Part shown: one piece after another, positions 44,352 to 55,747 of the stretch
How the letters are laid out: each line of letters begins with the position of its first letter
Position numbering within the stretch: position 1 is the stretch's first letter
Origin: Leucosporidium creatinivorum
Lineage: Eukaryota > Basidiomycota > Microbotryomycetes > Leucosporidiales > Leucosporidiaceae
Direction of reading: 5' to 3'
DNA length: 64,000 bases
NCBI GenBank assembly: GCA_001600635.1
Contig: BCKL01000004.1
Span: forward strand, 476,044 to 540,043
Translations under genes and position numbers: made by a program
Notes under the pieces: model-generated
Told to the model about the DNA's origin: nothing
The model's input: only the letters and a program-made list of their open reading frames with translations
Database searches by the model: none

Positions 44352-47300
44352 ATGGCCGAGTCCCGCCGTCGTACATTGGCCGCTTCAGGCTCCAACTCTG
44401 GCATTCCCATCCCTGCCTCTGCCTCTCGCCCTACAGCAACCAACAGCAACTTGCGCGCTTCTCTCGCTCCCTCTCAAGGCGGCCCTCGTCAATCCCTCGC
44501 CCCTTCCCGCCAAGCTCGCCCTTCCGTCGCGTTCGGCCAATCCCTCCAGTCCTCCCAACAGGACCTTCCCAACTCGCAGGGCTCCCAACTCTTCTCCCAG
44601 GGACATGGAGGACCTCCTCCCCGTGAGGCGCCCATGACTGCCTCGAGGAACAACATGTACTCGAGTCTGGGCGGTGGAGGGTTGGGAACGATGAGTGTGG
44701 GACGAACCGGCACGCTCAAGAGTAGCATGCAGCAGTCTAGCAACCAGCCTTACGCTCCTCCGAGGTGAGTGCCGACGCGTCGACCGAGCTCAAGGAACGT
44801 GTTGATCTGATCTCGCTCCTTCACCCTACCAATCGACAGCGAACGCCGCTCCTCGACCTACCGCCGCTCGACCATGAACGCGCCCGCGACGACCTCGACC
44901 CCCGGCGCCCTCGCCGCGACCCTCACCTCCTTCGAAAAGGATCCTCGCAACTCTCGCTCCCTCGAGACTCGCAAGCGCTACGCAGCCGACATTGTCCAAT
45001 TCCTCTCGGCGCGCAACTACCTCCCCGGAGCCGACGAGAAGACCCTCATGACCCCCACCGGTTCGCAGTTCATTTCCATGTTCAAGTTCATCATCGGCGT
45101 CTACGACCCGACCATCAGCTTTGATGTCAAGGGCAAGACGTTCAATGATTTGGTCATCCCTATCCTTAAGAGCGTGGGCTACCCCTTTGCCAACTCCATC
45201 ACCAAGAGTCATCTCCAGGCGGCCGGTTCGCAGCAGAGTTGGCCCAACATGCTCGCCATGCTGCACTGGTTGGTCCAGTCCATCGAGGTGTGTTTGTTCT
45301 TCTCCTCTCCTCTCTGTCCCTCGCTAAATTTGACCTCACCCCCACACAGAACTCGGAGCAAGCCTTCCTCTCGTCGACCGAGCTGCAAATGCCCGCCTTC
45401 GACCTCGCCCACGAGCAAGGACAGGAAGTCGTCAACCACGCCTGGCTCGACTACATCCAGAGCATCTACCTCAAGTTCCTCATGATCGAACACATCACGG
45501 ACGAGGATATGGCGCCCGACTTGGACTTGTTCTTTACGAGGCTCGGTGCGTTTTGCTCTCCTCCTCACCTGCTCTGCGCTTGCGCTGACCCATCCTTCTT
45601 CTCTCCTTCTTCCTACCTCGTGCGACCCTCCTCGGCTCCTCCCGCTCCACCAAACAGAGACCTCCCGCCGCGAGCAAAGAGCCCGAGTCGCCGAGCTCGA
45701 GGAGGAAGGACTCGCACTGCAGAAGGAGTGGGATGCTCTCGTCGCTACTCCCGTACGTTGGCTCTTCTCTTGTGTCGTCTCGCGCCGAGTCGGCCAACTC
45801 GCGATCCCGCTTATCTCGCTACCCTCGCCGAGCATTTCGCTGATCTTCCTCTCTCCTCTGACACTCTCGCTCATTTCTCACCTTCACCCATCGCTCGCCC
45901 ACCTCCTCTGTTGTGCATCACTCCACCTCCTCCTCGCCGCCATCTACCTCGTCTCCGCGCTCAATAGGACCCGATCCACGCCCTGCAAGACTCGCTCAAG
46001 AAGATCGAGAACGACAAGGCCAAGTTCCACCAGTACACCAAGGCCTGTACCGATCGGAGGGAGAGCTCCAAGGCTCAGTTGGCCCAGGCGCAGAGGGCTA
46101 AGGAGGAGATGAGTGAGTCTTTCGGATCGTCTTGCTCGGATCTCGGGCGGATGAGGAAGCAGCGAAGGAGCGGGAGAGGGAGAAGGAGCCGGGAACGACG
46201 AAAGGTTAGGAAGGAACGCGAGCTGACCTCTCTCCCACGCCTTCACAGTCAAGGAGCGCCACGAAAAGCAACAGCAACTCGAGCAGTACAAGAAGCAGGT
46301 CGCCGCTCAGGGAATGACGCCCCTCGAGATCCAACACATGACGACCGAGCGCTCGACGCTACAGAAGCAAACCACCGACGTCAACAAAAAGTCCTCGGTC
46401 GTCCTGCAACGTTCCTACGCCCTCGAGATCGACCTCCAAAAGCAGCTCAACTCGGCCTCCAACGTGTGCACCGTCTACGAAGCCAAAGCTACTGCCTTGG
46501 GGCTCCTTCCCGGTCCTACGGAGGGATACGAGCATGTCGATTTCAGCCAGGAGATCAATGGCGCGGTGGAGAACCCGGTGCCGGATTGCACGACCGAGGT
46601 GAAGCCTGCGATTGCGGCGTTGAGGAATAAGACGAGGGTCGAGGTTAGTAGGTTGAATGGTGAGGATGTGGTCATGGAGGAGAGGATTACCAGGGTTAAT
46701 GAGGCGTTGGCGGAGTTGAGGGAGGTGGTGGAGGGTGGGGAGGCTGAGTTGGAGCAGGCCGAGAGGGATAATGCCGATTTGAAGGAGGTGGGTCGTCTTT
46801 CGTTTCTTGTCTTTGCTCAACCGAATCTAAGCTGATGTAGCTGACTGTCTCTCTGCTCTCCCCGACTTGAACAGACCGTCGCCACCGAGTTCGCGACCAT
46901 GAACGCCGAGCTCGAGCGCCTTCAGTCCCAAGTCAACCACCTCCAGCACACCATGGGCCACACGCTCGCCGTCGCCGAGTGGAGGTACGATCAGAGGGTC
47001 TTGGAGTGAGTTTCCTCTCTCCCTTCTTATGGGTGGCGAGGAGCAAGCCCGGGCGATGGGAGCTGACCTCGACATCTGCGATTTGCAGGAAGATGCAGGC
47101 CATCGAGGAGACGACCGAGCTGCGTCGCGTCAACTCTGCTGCGCTGGAGACGGCTCTCGTGCGTGCTCTCTCGTGCTTCCTCTCGGTCTCCGTGCTCGGT
47201 GCTGACCGTCCTCCGTCTCTCCTCCTCTCTCTTCATCCTCGCTCATCCCGTGGCCTCAAAATAACAGGACTCCCTCTTCAACTACAAGGAGCACATTTTC

Positions 47301-47357
47301 GAGCAGACGAGCAAGCTCGACAAGCTGGCGGAGGAGTACTTGGCGACCGTCGTTTGA
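44352..47357 (+). CDS. NDC80: Outer kinetochore protein Ndc80/Hec1
   Basis: Microtubule-binding subunit of the Ndc80 complex at the outer kinetochore. Start MAESRRRTLAASGS at 44352 begins a basic, Ser-rich tail of about 170 residues, the Aurora B-regulated segment of the family. The calponin-homology domain follows: DPRNSRSLETRKRYAADIVQ, FLSARNYLPGADEKTL, FKFIIGVYDPTISFD, SVGYPFANSITKSHLQA and SWPNMLAMLHWLVQSIE. Next come a hinge (FDLAHEQGQEVVNHAWLDYI) and a long coiled coil (ETSRREQRARVAELEEEG through QHTMGHTLAVAEWRYDQRVL). It ends in FNYKEHIFEQTSKLDKLAEE and the stop at 47355-47357. One intron of about 200 nt before DPIHALQDSLKK is longer than usual for this window. Confidence 0.95.
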
Positions 47358-47808
47358 GTTGGCTTCGAGGAGGACGGGCCTCGGATCATCATTGCCTTTT
47401 TGTATCATCACTTTCGACCTTTCTATGCGATCTATTTCTTTTCCTCTTCGCTCGCGAGGGTAGAGCGAGGCGATGGAGCGAGTGCGAAGCCTTGAGCGAG
47501 AGTTAGGCGAAGGCGACGGCTCGGCGCAGGCGCCTAGCTGCTTCGGCGATGACCTGTATCCGAGCTTCTAGATCGACCGATACTCCAAGCCTTGGCGTGA
47601 CAGCATCTTTCTACTCTCATGCATACCCCCACACCCCACTTTTCGCGCTTTGACCTCCTCCGAGGCGAGTTGAACTTGGGCCCGAGTCGAAACGCCGCTT
47701 TCCCTCCTGCCGCTCCTTGCTCTCGTCTCATTATCCGTCCTTACCGCCTCCGTCACTACTCTCCTGCAGGGAAGCATCAAGTCGACCAGGAGCACGTCAA
47801 CGGCCGCC
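47358..47808. other. Intergenic region between NDC80 and the MYND-finger gene
   Basis: Tandem intergenic DNA with no supportable exon. The part just before 47809 has CACCAGGAGCACG and a GCCGCCATG start context. Confidence 0.4.
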
Positions 47809-48729
47809 ATGACTCCCGCTTCACCTCCAAGCCCCGCCGCTAACAAGCCCCTGGAATACTGCTGCAACAACTGCTTGAAGAGGTTGGGCAGCGAGGGATG
47901 TCCACTTCTGAAGTGCAGTGCTTGCCTCATTGTCTTCTAGTACGTATCGCGCAGCTCGGCGTCGCTTCGTCGACGATGCTCACCCTCGACTCGTTCACAG
48001 CTGCTCGACCGCCTGCCAGGTGTGTATACGCTTCACTTCCGCCCAGAACTCTCGTCGCTTACGCGGCTCTTTCGCCTTGCTGAAGAAGGACCACTGGAAA
48101 AATGGCCACAAGCCGGTCTGCGGGTGGTCGCGACGTCGGCAGGAGCGACAGGCCATGGGCAAACTCGCCGATCCTCGTAGCGAGTCACACTGTCAAGATG
48201 TTGAAGAGTACCTCAAGGAGATCATCGGAGACATCCAGTACATGCTCCTCCGCTCAAAACTTCGCCTCGGCCGACCGGATTCGCTCCTGGAAACTCACTT
48301 CCTGCGCCTCCATTTCTCGTACGACAGCACGAGGCCGGTCCTCCGCGATCGCTTCCAATACCTGTACTCGCAGCCCATCTCGCTCGAGGAGGAGATAACT
48401 CGCATGCCGCCCGAGCTCGGTGCTGGCCGCCGAGCTTCCTTCCCGACCAAAGACCACCCCTTCGTCCTCCGAGCTCTGGAGCTCGGTATTCTCACCGCTG
48501 CAGTCGAGGTGGTGTCCCAGGACCAGCGCCGTCGCCATTCCTGCGCTGTGTGTGGGTGTTGGGGCGCTCCTTCGCCGGCCGAGCGACGAGCTGACCAGCA
48601 TTCCCTTCATCTGCAGGGGCTCCTATCGTCGACTTTCCCGTGTCGCTACCGGATGCAATCCTGCCCTTTGCGGAACGCACGCTCAACCCTCAGGCGGACG
48701 ACACCTTCCGCAAGGCTATATCAAAGTAA
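47809..48729 (+). CDS. MYND-type zinc-finger protein, function unknown
   Basis: The N-terminus carries a MYND finger split over three exons: YCCNNCLKRLG, CPLLKCSACLIVF, then a 19-nt exon (48001-48019) reading YCSTACQ across its edges, then KDHWKNGHKPVCGW. All seven Cys and one His of the MYND pattern are present. The rest (SESHCQDVEEYLKEIIGDIQ, YSQPISLEEEITRMPPELGA, FVLRALELGILTAAVEVVSQ) has no recognised domain. The last intron, with a GTGGGT donor near 48551, joins a final exon ending APIVDFPVSLPDAILPFAER and a stop at 48727-48729. The 3' end is less sure, because a GTAACG donor right at the stop could extend it. MYND fingers bind Pro-rich partners, so a protein-interaction role is likely. 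Confidence 0.72.
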
Positions 48730-49188
48730 CGCCGCGCAGCGAAGCAGACGCCGTGATAGCCGACCTGGTGGCAAGTGAGAGTCCTCAGCAGGCAGCTAGA
48801 GGAAGGCGCACGTTCAGAAATATACGAGCGACTAGCAACACGGTGCGCACCCTTGCTGGGACTGCGAGGCGCGGAGCTCGGCGTTGACATCTCGGCACTG
48901 GTCCACGCAGGCTTCCCCGCGAGCTCAAGACGCGCGAGTGGAGAAATGAACTTTTAAAAGGGGTGCGAGCTGCGCCGGAAAGTCCAAGCCCTCCTAGGTG
49001 AGCATTGTCGGGTTACTTTCGTGAAAGCGAAGCTCGGCTTGGGCTGACCGAGCTGCGTTGCAGACTTCACCGATCCTCCGTGATCTCTCGTACATACTAC
49101 GACTCAAATACGACTGCGAACAATCCGTGCCGGTGCTCCCTCACACCTCGCGAAACTGCGAGCTTGTCGACGGCTTTGTGGAACTTGA
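48730..49188. other. Region upstream of the MFS remnant
   Basis: No conserved exon is recognised. A GTGAGC-CTGAC-GCAG intron-like unit occurs at about 49000-49064. It may belong to the lost 5' part of the adjacent MFS transporter gene, but the frames on either side do not read as a transporter. Confidence 0.3.
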
Positions 49189-49600
49189 GGGCGTCGTCTG
49201 CTGTCGTTTCTCTCGCCCTATCTCCTCGCTCTACGACAGCGTGCCAACATCGGCAACGCTCGTGTAGCAGGACTCGACAAGGATCTCGGTATCCTCCCTC
49301 CCACCCACGGCGGCTACGGCTACAATCTCCTCCTTGTGAGTCGCCTTGGCGCTTCGGCGATCGCTTTCTCAGCCTTCTGGCTGCTGTAGTGCTCTGCTTA
49401 CTCACTCCACTGCCCTACAGACCGCCTTCTACGTCGCCTATGTCGCGTTCGAATTGCCGTGCAACTTCCTCTGCAAGAAGGTCGGCCCAGGACGCTACAT
49501 TCCTGTCTTCTCCTTCACCTTCGGCCTCTTCTCCTTCGCCACGGCCTGCGTTCACTACTTCGGGCAAGCCATGTTCGAGGCTGAAACTACTGTTCAGTGA
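49189..49600 (+). pseudogene. Truncated MFS transporter (anion:cation symporter/Dal5-like) remnant
   Basis: Two pieces joined by a normal intron (about 49337-49422) read PYLLALRQRANIGNARVAG, LDKDLG, GYGYNLLL, then TAFYVAYVAFELPCNFLCKK, VGPGRYIPVFSFTFGLFSFA and CVHYFGQAM. This is the N-terminal first three membrane helices of the Dal5/Tna1 family, whose consensus starts YLLxFLDRxNIGNA. In-frame stops lie upstream (49186-49188), so no start codon connects. The frame ends at 49600, about 90 residues into a protein normally near 500. Nothing resembling the other nine helices follows: the duplicated tRNA segment begins 200 bp later. It is best read as a 5' fragment left after rearrangement. Confidence 0.75.
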
Positions 49601-50044
49601 GCTGTGTCTCCCCACTGGTCATTGTAGGCCGGCCCCGACCTCGCAGGCTGGCAACGGCTAGCCGCTCATCGCCGAACGGCTAATAGATTGTCCGCTGTCC
49701 CGCGTCTACAACGGCGTAGTCGATGAGCCAAGCGTGCCAGTCGAGTCAGATCCCCACCCGCGCTGCTGTAGGTCGAAGTGACAGCTCTGAGTTCAGCAAT
49801 CGACCTCGGCGATGGATCAGGGTGCGAAGAGCGCCGAGCTTCGTTACGTTCAATCCGTATCGGGTCGGCGAGACTACTGTGAGTGTACGTAGAGTATCTC
49901 AGCTGCATCCGCTCCTTTCCCGAGCTCCTCAGCCACCCTGCATCTTGTCTTGACGCCCCAGCCGGCAGCTGGCTGGAATCGGCGAGGAGTCGGGCGTGAC
50001 CGGCACGATTGTATTGCCGCAAGGGCACCCAAAATAAAAAACGA

Positions 50045-50132
50045 GGCCTGCTGGCCCAATGGTCAAGGCGTCTGACTACGATTGAATCATCAGCGCATCA
50101 GGAGATTCCAGGTTCGAGTCCTGGGTAGGTCA
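50045..50132 (+). tRNA. tRNA-Arg(ACG) with a 15-nt intron, copy 2
   Basis: Identical over all 88 nt to the gene at 9729-9816, including the 15-nt intron (50082-50096) after anticodon ACG (50078-50080). The acceptor, D, anticodon and T stems pair as in copy 1. Discriminator A is at 50132. Confidence 0.93.
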
Positions 50133-50136
50133 TTGC

Positions 50137-50141
50137 TTTTT
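50137..50141 (+). terminator. RNA polymerase III terminator of tRNA-Arg copy 2
   Basis: Five T residues begin 5 nt after the tRNA end. The run is one T shorter than in copy 1. Confidence 0.65.
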
Positions 50142-50536
50142 GCGGTCGTTCCCAGCCTTCCCTGCCTCGCTGCAGAGGTGGAGCAGGCTGGAGGTGATCT
50201 GCCTTTTTGCTGTTCTACAGCGGCGAAGGCCCATTTGGCCGCGAGGGCTGTCAATCTGCCGTCTTCGAATCTTCGCCGAGCACTCGGTATACTCGCTCCT
50301 TCGCTATGATGAGCTCAAACCGTTCCGCGCTCTACGAAGGACGAGTACTATGTCCCAATCGCTACAAGGCGAGGGTATCGTGCGCGTAACTCGCCGACAG
50401 CCGCACCCTGAATCCCCGGCCTGCAATCTCGGTGCGCTCGCTTGTTCTCTTAAGACTTCACTATGCCGAAGTGCACTTCACTTGTTTTTTGCAGAACGGA
50501 TGCGAGAACGAGAACGAGGGGATACTGAACTACCGT

Positions 50537-52859
50537 CTACTCTTGGGGCTCCTCGGCGTACTGCTCCTCGGCAGCGTACTCCTCGGCATACTCCGCTTCG
50601 CCCTCGAACACCTCGTCCTCCTCGAAGCCGGCTTCTTGGTCTGCAAGTTGAGCGATGGTGTCAGCGAGGAGTAGAGATGCGACGGAGAGAACAGAAACGT
50701 ACACTGCTGGTACTCGGCGACCAGGTCGAGCATGTTGGACTCGGCCTCGGTGAACTCCATCTCGTCCATGCCCTCGCCCGTGTAGGGGTGCAGGAAGGCG
50801 CGCCTGCGGTAGAAGAGCGAGTCAGCAGAAGTACGACCCCGGCAGTTGCTCGAAACGTACCTCCTGAACATCTGTAGAAGGCGCAAGGTTAGCTCGATCT
50901 CGGAAGAAGCGCCGAGAGCCAGACGTACCGCCGAGAACTGCCCATGAGTCCGCTTGAAGAGCTCTTGCACCGATGTACTGTTGCCGATGAAGGTAGCAGA
51001 AACGGGCGCCGCAGCGGTGGGGACGGAGCAGAGAGCCGTAGCGATGGCGTTCGGAATCCACTCTGAAGGTCGGGCGGGACCAAGTCAGCCGAGAGCTACC
51101 AGGAAGAGCGATTCAACGAGAGCAGCTCACCGACGAAGAAGCTGCTGTTCTTAGCCTGCACAGCCGCCATCGCATCCTCGACATCTCTCGAGGAGACGTT
51201 ACGGCCTCGGAAGTAAGCCGAGACGGTGAGATACTTGCCATCTCTAGGATCCGTAGCAGCCATCATTGAGGTTGGGTCGAAGACTTGGCTTATGATGTCT
51301 GAGACCGAGTGTCGCTGGAAGGAGGAGGCGGCGCCGGGGGCGGTGAGGGGAGCGAACCCAACGGTGAGGAAGTGCAGACGAGGGAAGGGCACCATGTTGG
51401 TCGCGAGCTTGCGGAGGTCGGAGTTGAGCTGTCCGGGGAAGCGGAGAGGAGTGGTGATACCGCTCATGACGTTGGCGATGAGGGCGTTGAGGTCGGTGTA
51501 GGTGGGGTCCTTCTTGCGGAGGGTCTGGCAGGAGCGGAGGGTCAGCGAGGGTCGACGAGAGAGGCGAGGTTACGACTGACCTTCTGCATGATCTCGTACA
51601 GAGCTTCGTTGTCCAAGCAAAAAGAGAGGTCGACCGTCTCGATGAGCTGTGGACGAGAGGAAAGTCAGCCGGAGATGGGCCGAGAGCGAGAAAGCCGAGA
51701 CTCGCCTGGTGGAAGGAGAGGACAGCGTTGTAGGGCTCGACGACCGTCTCGGAGACCTTCGGCGACGGGAGAACCGAGTACGAAGCGAGGATGCGGTCGG
51801 GGTACTGGTGGGCAGCGCGAGATGAGCGTCAGTCGAAGCTCGGACGGCTGCTCGGCGCAAGCCACTCCAACTCACCTCCTCGCGCAGCTTGCTCAGCAAG
51901 AGGCATCCGAGTCCAGATCCACTTCCCCCCCCGAGCGAGTGCGTGAGTTGGAACTAGTTGAGTGAGGGTCAGCTTTGAACAAGGCGGCAGGGGCGGCTCC
52001 GGAGCAGCGTAGACTTACACCCTGCAAAAGATCGCAGTTCTCGGCCTCCTGTCGTAGGCTATCCATGACCGACTCGACGAGCTCAGCTCCTTCGGTGTAG
52101 TACCCCTTGGCGAAGTTGTTGCCGGCCTTACGATCCGGAGGACGAGGTGGTCAGCGCCGAGATCAGCTTTCTAAGGGTGTCCACTCACTCCAGACTGGCC
52201 AAAGACGAAGTTGTTGCTGTGGTAAACCGCTCGATAAATCAGCTGGGGTGCCCCTGGTGATCATCAGCAGGACTCACGGGCGGAAGAGGTGGCCGAGCTG
52301 CACGAACGAGACGCGAAGTCAGCTCGGTTTCACTTGCAGCTCACTAAAGCGAGACCCCCCACCTTGGATCCCCTGATAGCCTCCGAAGTACTCGGCTCGA
52401 GGTCCACCATCAACGAGCGCGGGACATACTTGCCAGCAGCTGCTCAGGCGAACGTCAGTACCCCGTTTCCGACGGCGCTTTCTCTCGCAATGAGCAGAAC
52501 GTACATCCTTCTGAGAAGAAAACGTTGAGCCTATCAGTCTGCTCCGCGATGGCGCTGTCGAGCAGGTTCTGTTCGAGAACAAGGGAAGCGAGGGGTAAGC
52601 TGACGAGAGGGACGCGCTGAGCCGAGCTACTGGAGGTGCTCACGCCGTTGGAATCGAGAGCATGTTCGGTGAGGACCTTCTCCCAGAAACTGGCGCTGAT
52701 CGAATTCCCAGCCTGGCCTTAAGAGCGTGTAGTAGAGCAGAGAAGCGGCAGACAAGAAATGCGTTAGCTCTCGGTCCTCGCGTCGAAAGAGAGCGGGGGA
52801 CAGTGGGGGGGGAAAGGCGAGGTGTACTCACCTACAGCGAGGGTAATGAGCTCTCTCAT
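50537..52859 (-). CDS. Divergent beta-tubulin
   Basis: GTP-binding microtubule subunit. Exon 1 encodes MRELITLAV (52859); the next gives [20 protein letters not shown]. Further exons give [45 protein letters not shown], then [13 protein letters not shown] (reverse strand about 51904-51945), the GTP-binding glycine loop, and [21 protein letters not shown]-terminal exons give [37 protein letters not shown], an 11-nt micro-exon (50861-50871) for MFRR, and [20 protein letters not shown]. The acidic tail ends [18 protein letters not shown]. The loop is GGGSGSGLG instead of the usual GGGTGSGMG. The N-terminus is MREL, not [17 protein letters not shown] replaces GQCGNQIGAKFWE. It therefore looks like a diverged paralogue rather than the main beta-tubulin. 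All essential parts are present and no break is seen. Confidence 0.92.
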
Positions 52860-52984
52860 ACTGGTGTGTGCACGGTAGGGGCAAGAGCGAGAAGAGCGAG
52901 AAGAACGAGAAGGTCGAAGCGGAGGAACAGAGGGTCGAGCTCAACTCCTCGCAGCCTCTTGTTCTCCTGCCATTCGCTTCCAAC
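52860..52984. promoter_or_regulatory. Very short divergent promoter, beta-tubulin and disordered protein gene
   Basis: Only 125 bp separate the two start codons (52859 and 52985). It has an AGAAGAGCGAGAAGAACGAG purine tract on the plus strand. Both 5' UTRs must fit in, so transcription start sites probably overlap or lie very close. Confidence 0.55.
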
Positions 52985-55649
52985 ATGAGCAGCTCACATT
53001 CTGATGACCTACAATCCCTGCACGGCATCGCATCTGACTCGGGCTACACGTCTGCAGCCTCCTGTGAGCCCCACACTCCGTTGCATCGCGTCCCGCTTCG
53101 AGCTCACGGCTCTCACTTTTTGTAGCCAGCTCTCGCAAGCGGGCGCCCTCTCTAACTTCTCTACGCTCTTCTCGCTCCCGATCCACCTCTTCGACGCGCC
53201 ATGGAACCAGCCTCAACGCCAAGTTCGACCGCCTCACCTCGAGCATGAACGACGTCGCTGCTGCCTCGGCTACCAGCGCAGGAGCGGGCACTAGCCTAGG
53301 TGTGCAGAGGAAAACGATCACTCAGCTCGGAGATGGGATGAGAGGGAGCTTGCAGGGATCGGTGTCGTTGAGGAGGAACAGCTTCGCCGAGGGGGAGATG
53401 GAAGGCGAGTCGTGGAGGGCGGATGGAGCTGCGGAAAGGGAGAGGAGGAAGAGGAGGAGAATAAACGAGTCGATCTCTGGACCGGGCAGCAGTTTGGGAG
53501 CGGTTGGGGAGGCGTTTCGGTTGCTGAGCTGGGAGGGTCGCCGAGGTTCGAAGGAAGCTGCTGAGGATGGCCCGGGGAGGGCGACAGGAGGACTTGACCA
53601 GCACGATCGCGTCCAGCTGGCTCGAATGCCTTCGCCGTCGGGATCTGGTCGCGTCAAGACCGTTGCTCGGGATGCTAGCAAGGGCCGGTCGCCGCGAGCG
53701 CGCTCGCCTCCGCCGATGACTCAGCCGCCGTGGATGATCAGCGAGAAGGTGAGTTCGTTGCAAAAGCTTGGCTTTGAAAACCTCACAGCTGACCATCTCT
53801 CCTGCAGCCGACGAGCCCGCCTCGACTGTACTCTCCCCCGCCTGAATGGCTGACTCGCATCATGCCGTCCTCGGCATCTAGTCGCTCTCCCCCGCCACCT
53901 CTCATTCCACCTCTGATTCATCACAGCACCTCCCAGCTCTACTACTCACCCAACCTTCATGGACCTCACCCTTTCGCCTCGGCCCCGCCTCTCGACTCGC
54001 ACTTCTCCCCCTCTCAGCCCTCTCCCTACTCTCAGCACGCCGCCCTCCCTCCTACCCCCTTCTCCACCAGCGGTCGGATGGACTTCGCCTCCACGCGGCG
54101 GGAATCGAGCTACGGTGCACCCTCGCAGCGGCCGTTCTACGAGGCTCAACTCGCCCGAGAGAGCTCGGCGACGGGCGTACGGATGACCGAGGGAGCGCAG
54201 GGCGCTGAGCTGGGATGGAATGGGGTACCGGATAGGTCGAGCGTCGATAGCAGAGATGTAGCATCGGGAGGGTATGTCGAGCCTCCAAGGCAGCAGCACT
54301 TTGGCCGACTCCCTTCGCCGCCGCCAGCTCCCTCTCAGCCTCTACCTCTCTACGCCTCTCAAATCCACCATCAGATGGATTCAGTGATCCCAGACGCCTC
54401 CTACCGTCTTCACCGCCCTTCACCTGCCTCCTGCTCGTTCGACTATCCCTCGACCACCGCCCTCCTCCGCGCCAACGGCTGGCAAAGCCCTTCCCAGCCT
54501 TTCGACTACAGTCTCGCCAACCAAGAGAGGCTGTCCGATGAGCAGGTGACGTCGAGCGACCCTCACGAGGAGCCAACTCACGCTCTCGGCAACTTCTGGA
54601 AGCGCGCGCCGAGGCCTGCGAAGATGGACGACATCCAGGTCACACGACCGCTCGAGCTCTCCTCATCTGCGAGTCGCTAACATGCTTTCCTCGAGCAGTC
54701 GACGCATCGCCCTCCAAGTCGAGATCGCTACGCCGAGTCACTGCTACAGAGCGCGATAGCTCCCGAGGTGCTCGCGCCTCGCTTCCCCTCATCACCGCAA
54801 GAGCCTCCTCACTCTACCAATGAGCTTCGACTACCCAGTATCGGCTCTAAGCTACTCCCTCACCTGCTCGAGCATCCCTCCTCGACACCTCGCAAGCAGC
54901 AGCCCATCGCCGACCACCCTCCGCCCATCTCGCGCAAGTCATCAAGCTCGGCGGCTCGAGCTTCGCATCTCCACATCTCGCAGCCTCGACCACAGAAGCA
55001 AGCACCTGCACCACGCCCTACTATCGTCAAGCCTACTCCATCCTTCCTAGCACCAATCGCTCCTCCACCGATTCGCCAGCGCTCCTTCCCTCGTCCTGAT
55101 CCAGTCTTTCGCCCGTCGACCGCACCGAACCCACCTACTTCGCCGCTGTTCCAAGAGGAGGGCGAGACCCACCTCGAGCACGAAGGCAAGCAGCAAGACG
55201 CAGCATCGACAAGCAGGCCCGCTCAAGCCATCGTCGGCGGCGGTGGCGTCGGCGCCGAAGTAGCGCCTCTCCCTCCCGCGCCAAACGCTTCTCCTCTGCG
55301 CGCGCCCTCGACCATCGCTTCGGGAGACGCCACACAGGAAGCGAGGGCCGATGTGCTCGACGGAGCGAAGGGCGAGATGGACGAGCAGGACGACGACGAC
55401 GACTTTGAATCGCGCAGCACCGACGGCGACTCGATCTTTCCTCCTTCGCTCGGAGGCACGACGATGACTACTCGACTCGACGAGATGGATGGTGATCAGA
55501 GAATGCTTTCGCCGCTCGAGGAGGAGCCCGAGGGTGAGGGAGACGAGCTCGGCGAGGAGGGAGAGGCAGAGGAAGGGCTTTTGGCGGGAGCCAACTTCTC
55601 CATCTTCGAGGACCCCGAGGATCCTATTCAGCGCTTCACGCAAGATTGA
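52985..55649 (+). CDS. Disordered, Ser/Pro-rich nuclear-type protein, unknown
   Basis: No family recognised. Exon 1 (MSSSHSDDLQSLHGIASDSG) joins SSRKRAPSLTSLRSSRS through a donor at about 53066. The protein goes on with a basic cluster (RERRKRRRINESISG) that would serve as a nuclear localisation signal. Later exons read PTSPPRLYSPPPEWLTRIMP, then long Pro/Ser-rich stretches. A third section starts STHRPPSRDRYAESLLQSAI, with LRLPSIGSKLLPHLLEHPSS as a possible helix. The C-terminus is acidic (DEQDDDDDFESRSTD) and ends ANFSIFEDPEDPIQRFTQD. NLS plus acidic tail suggest a transcriptional or chromatin regulator; this is inference only. Confidence 0.75.
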
Positions 55650-55747
55650 GTACGGCGATATGAATGAGGTGTCGATTGTAATACTATGCAGACGAGCTAC
55701 CTCCCCTAACCCTCCGACGGCGGCGAGCGAGAGGTAGCCCCAGCTGC

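Larger units (their letters stand above)
49802..50287 (+). repeat. tRNA-Arg-bearing duplicated segment, copy 2
   Basis: Second copy of the segment at 9487-9954, in the same orientation, about 40 kb away. It has about 15 substitutions in the 242 bp before the tRNA, an identical tRNA, and an extra stretch of about 17-19 bp near 50227-50245. It sits between the MFS remnant and the 3' end of the tubulin gene. Confidence 0.85.

Noticed and set aside
48420-48887. Alternative frame ending the MYND protein with VTPRSEADAVIADL
   Set aside because: The frame is not joined to the MYND exons by a clear splice pair. The GTGGGT donor with the 48618 acceptor gives a continuous frame to the stop at 48727-48729. 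It is kept only as a lesser alternative.
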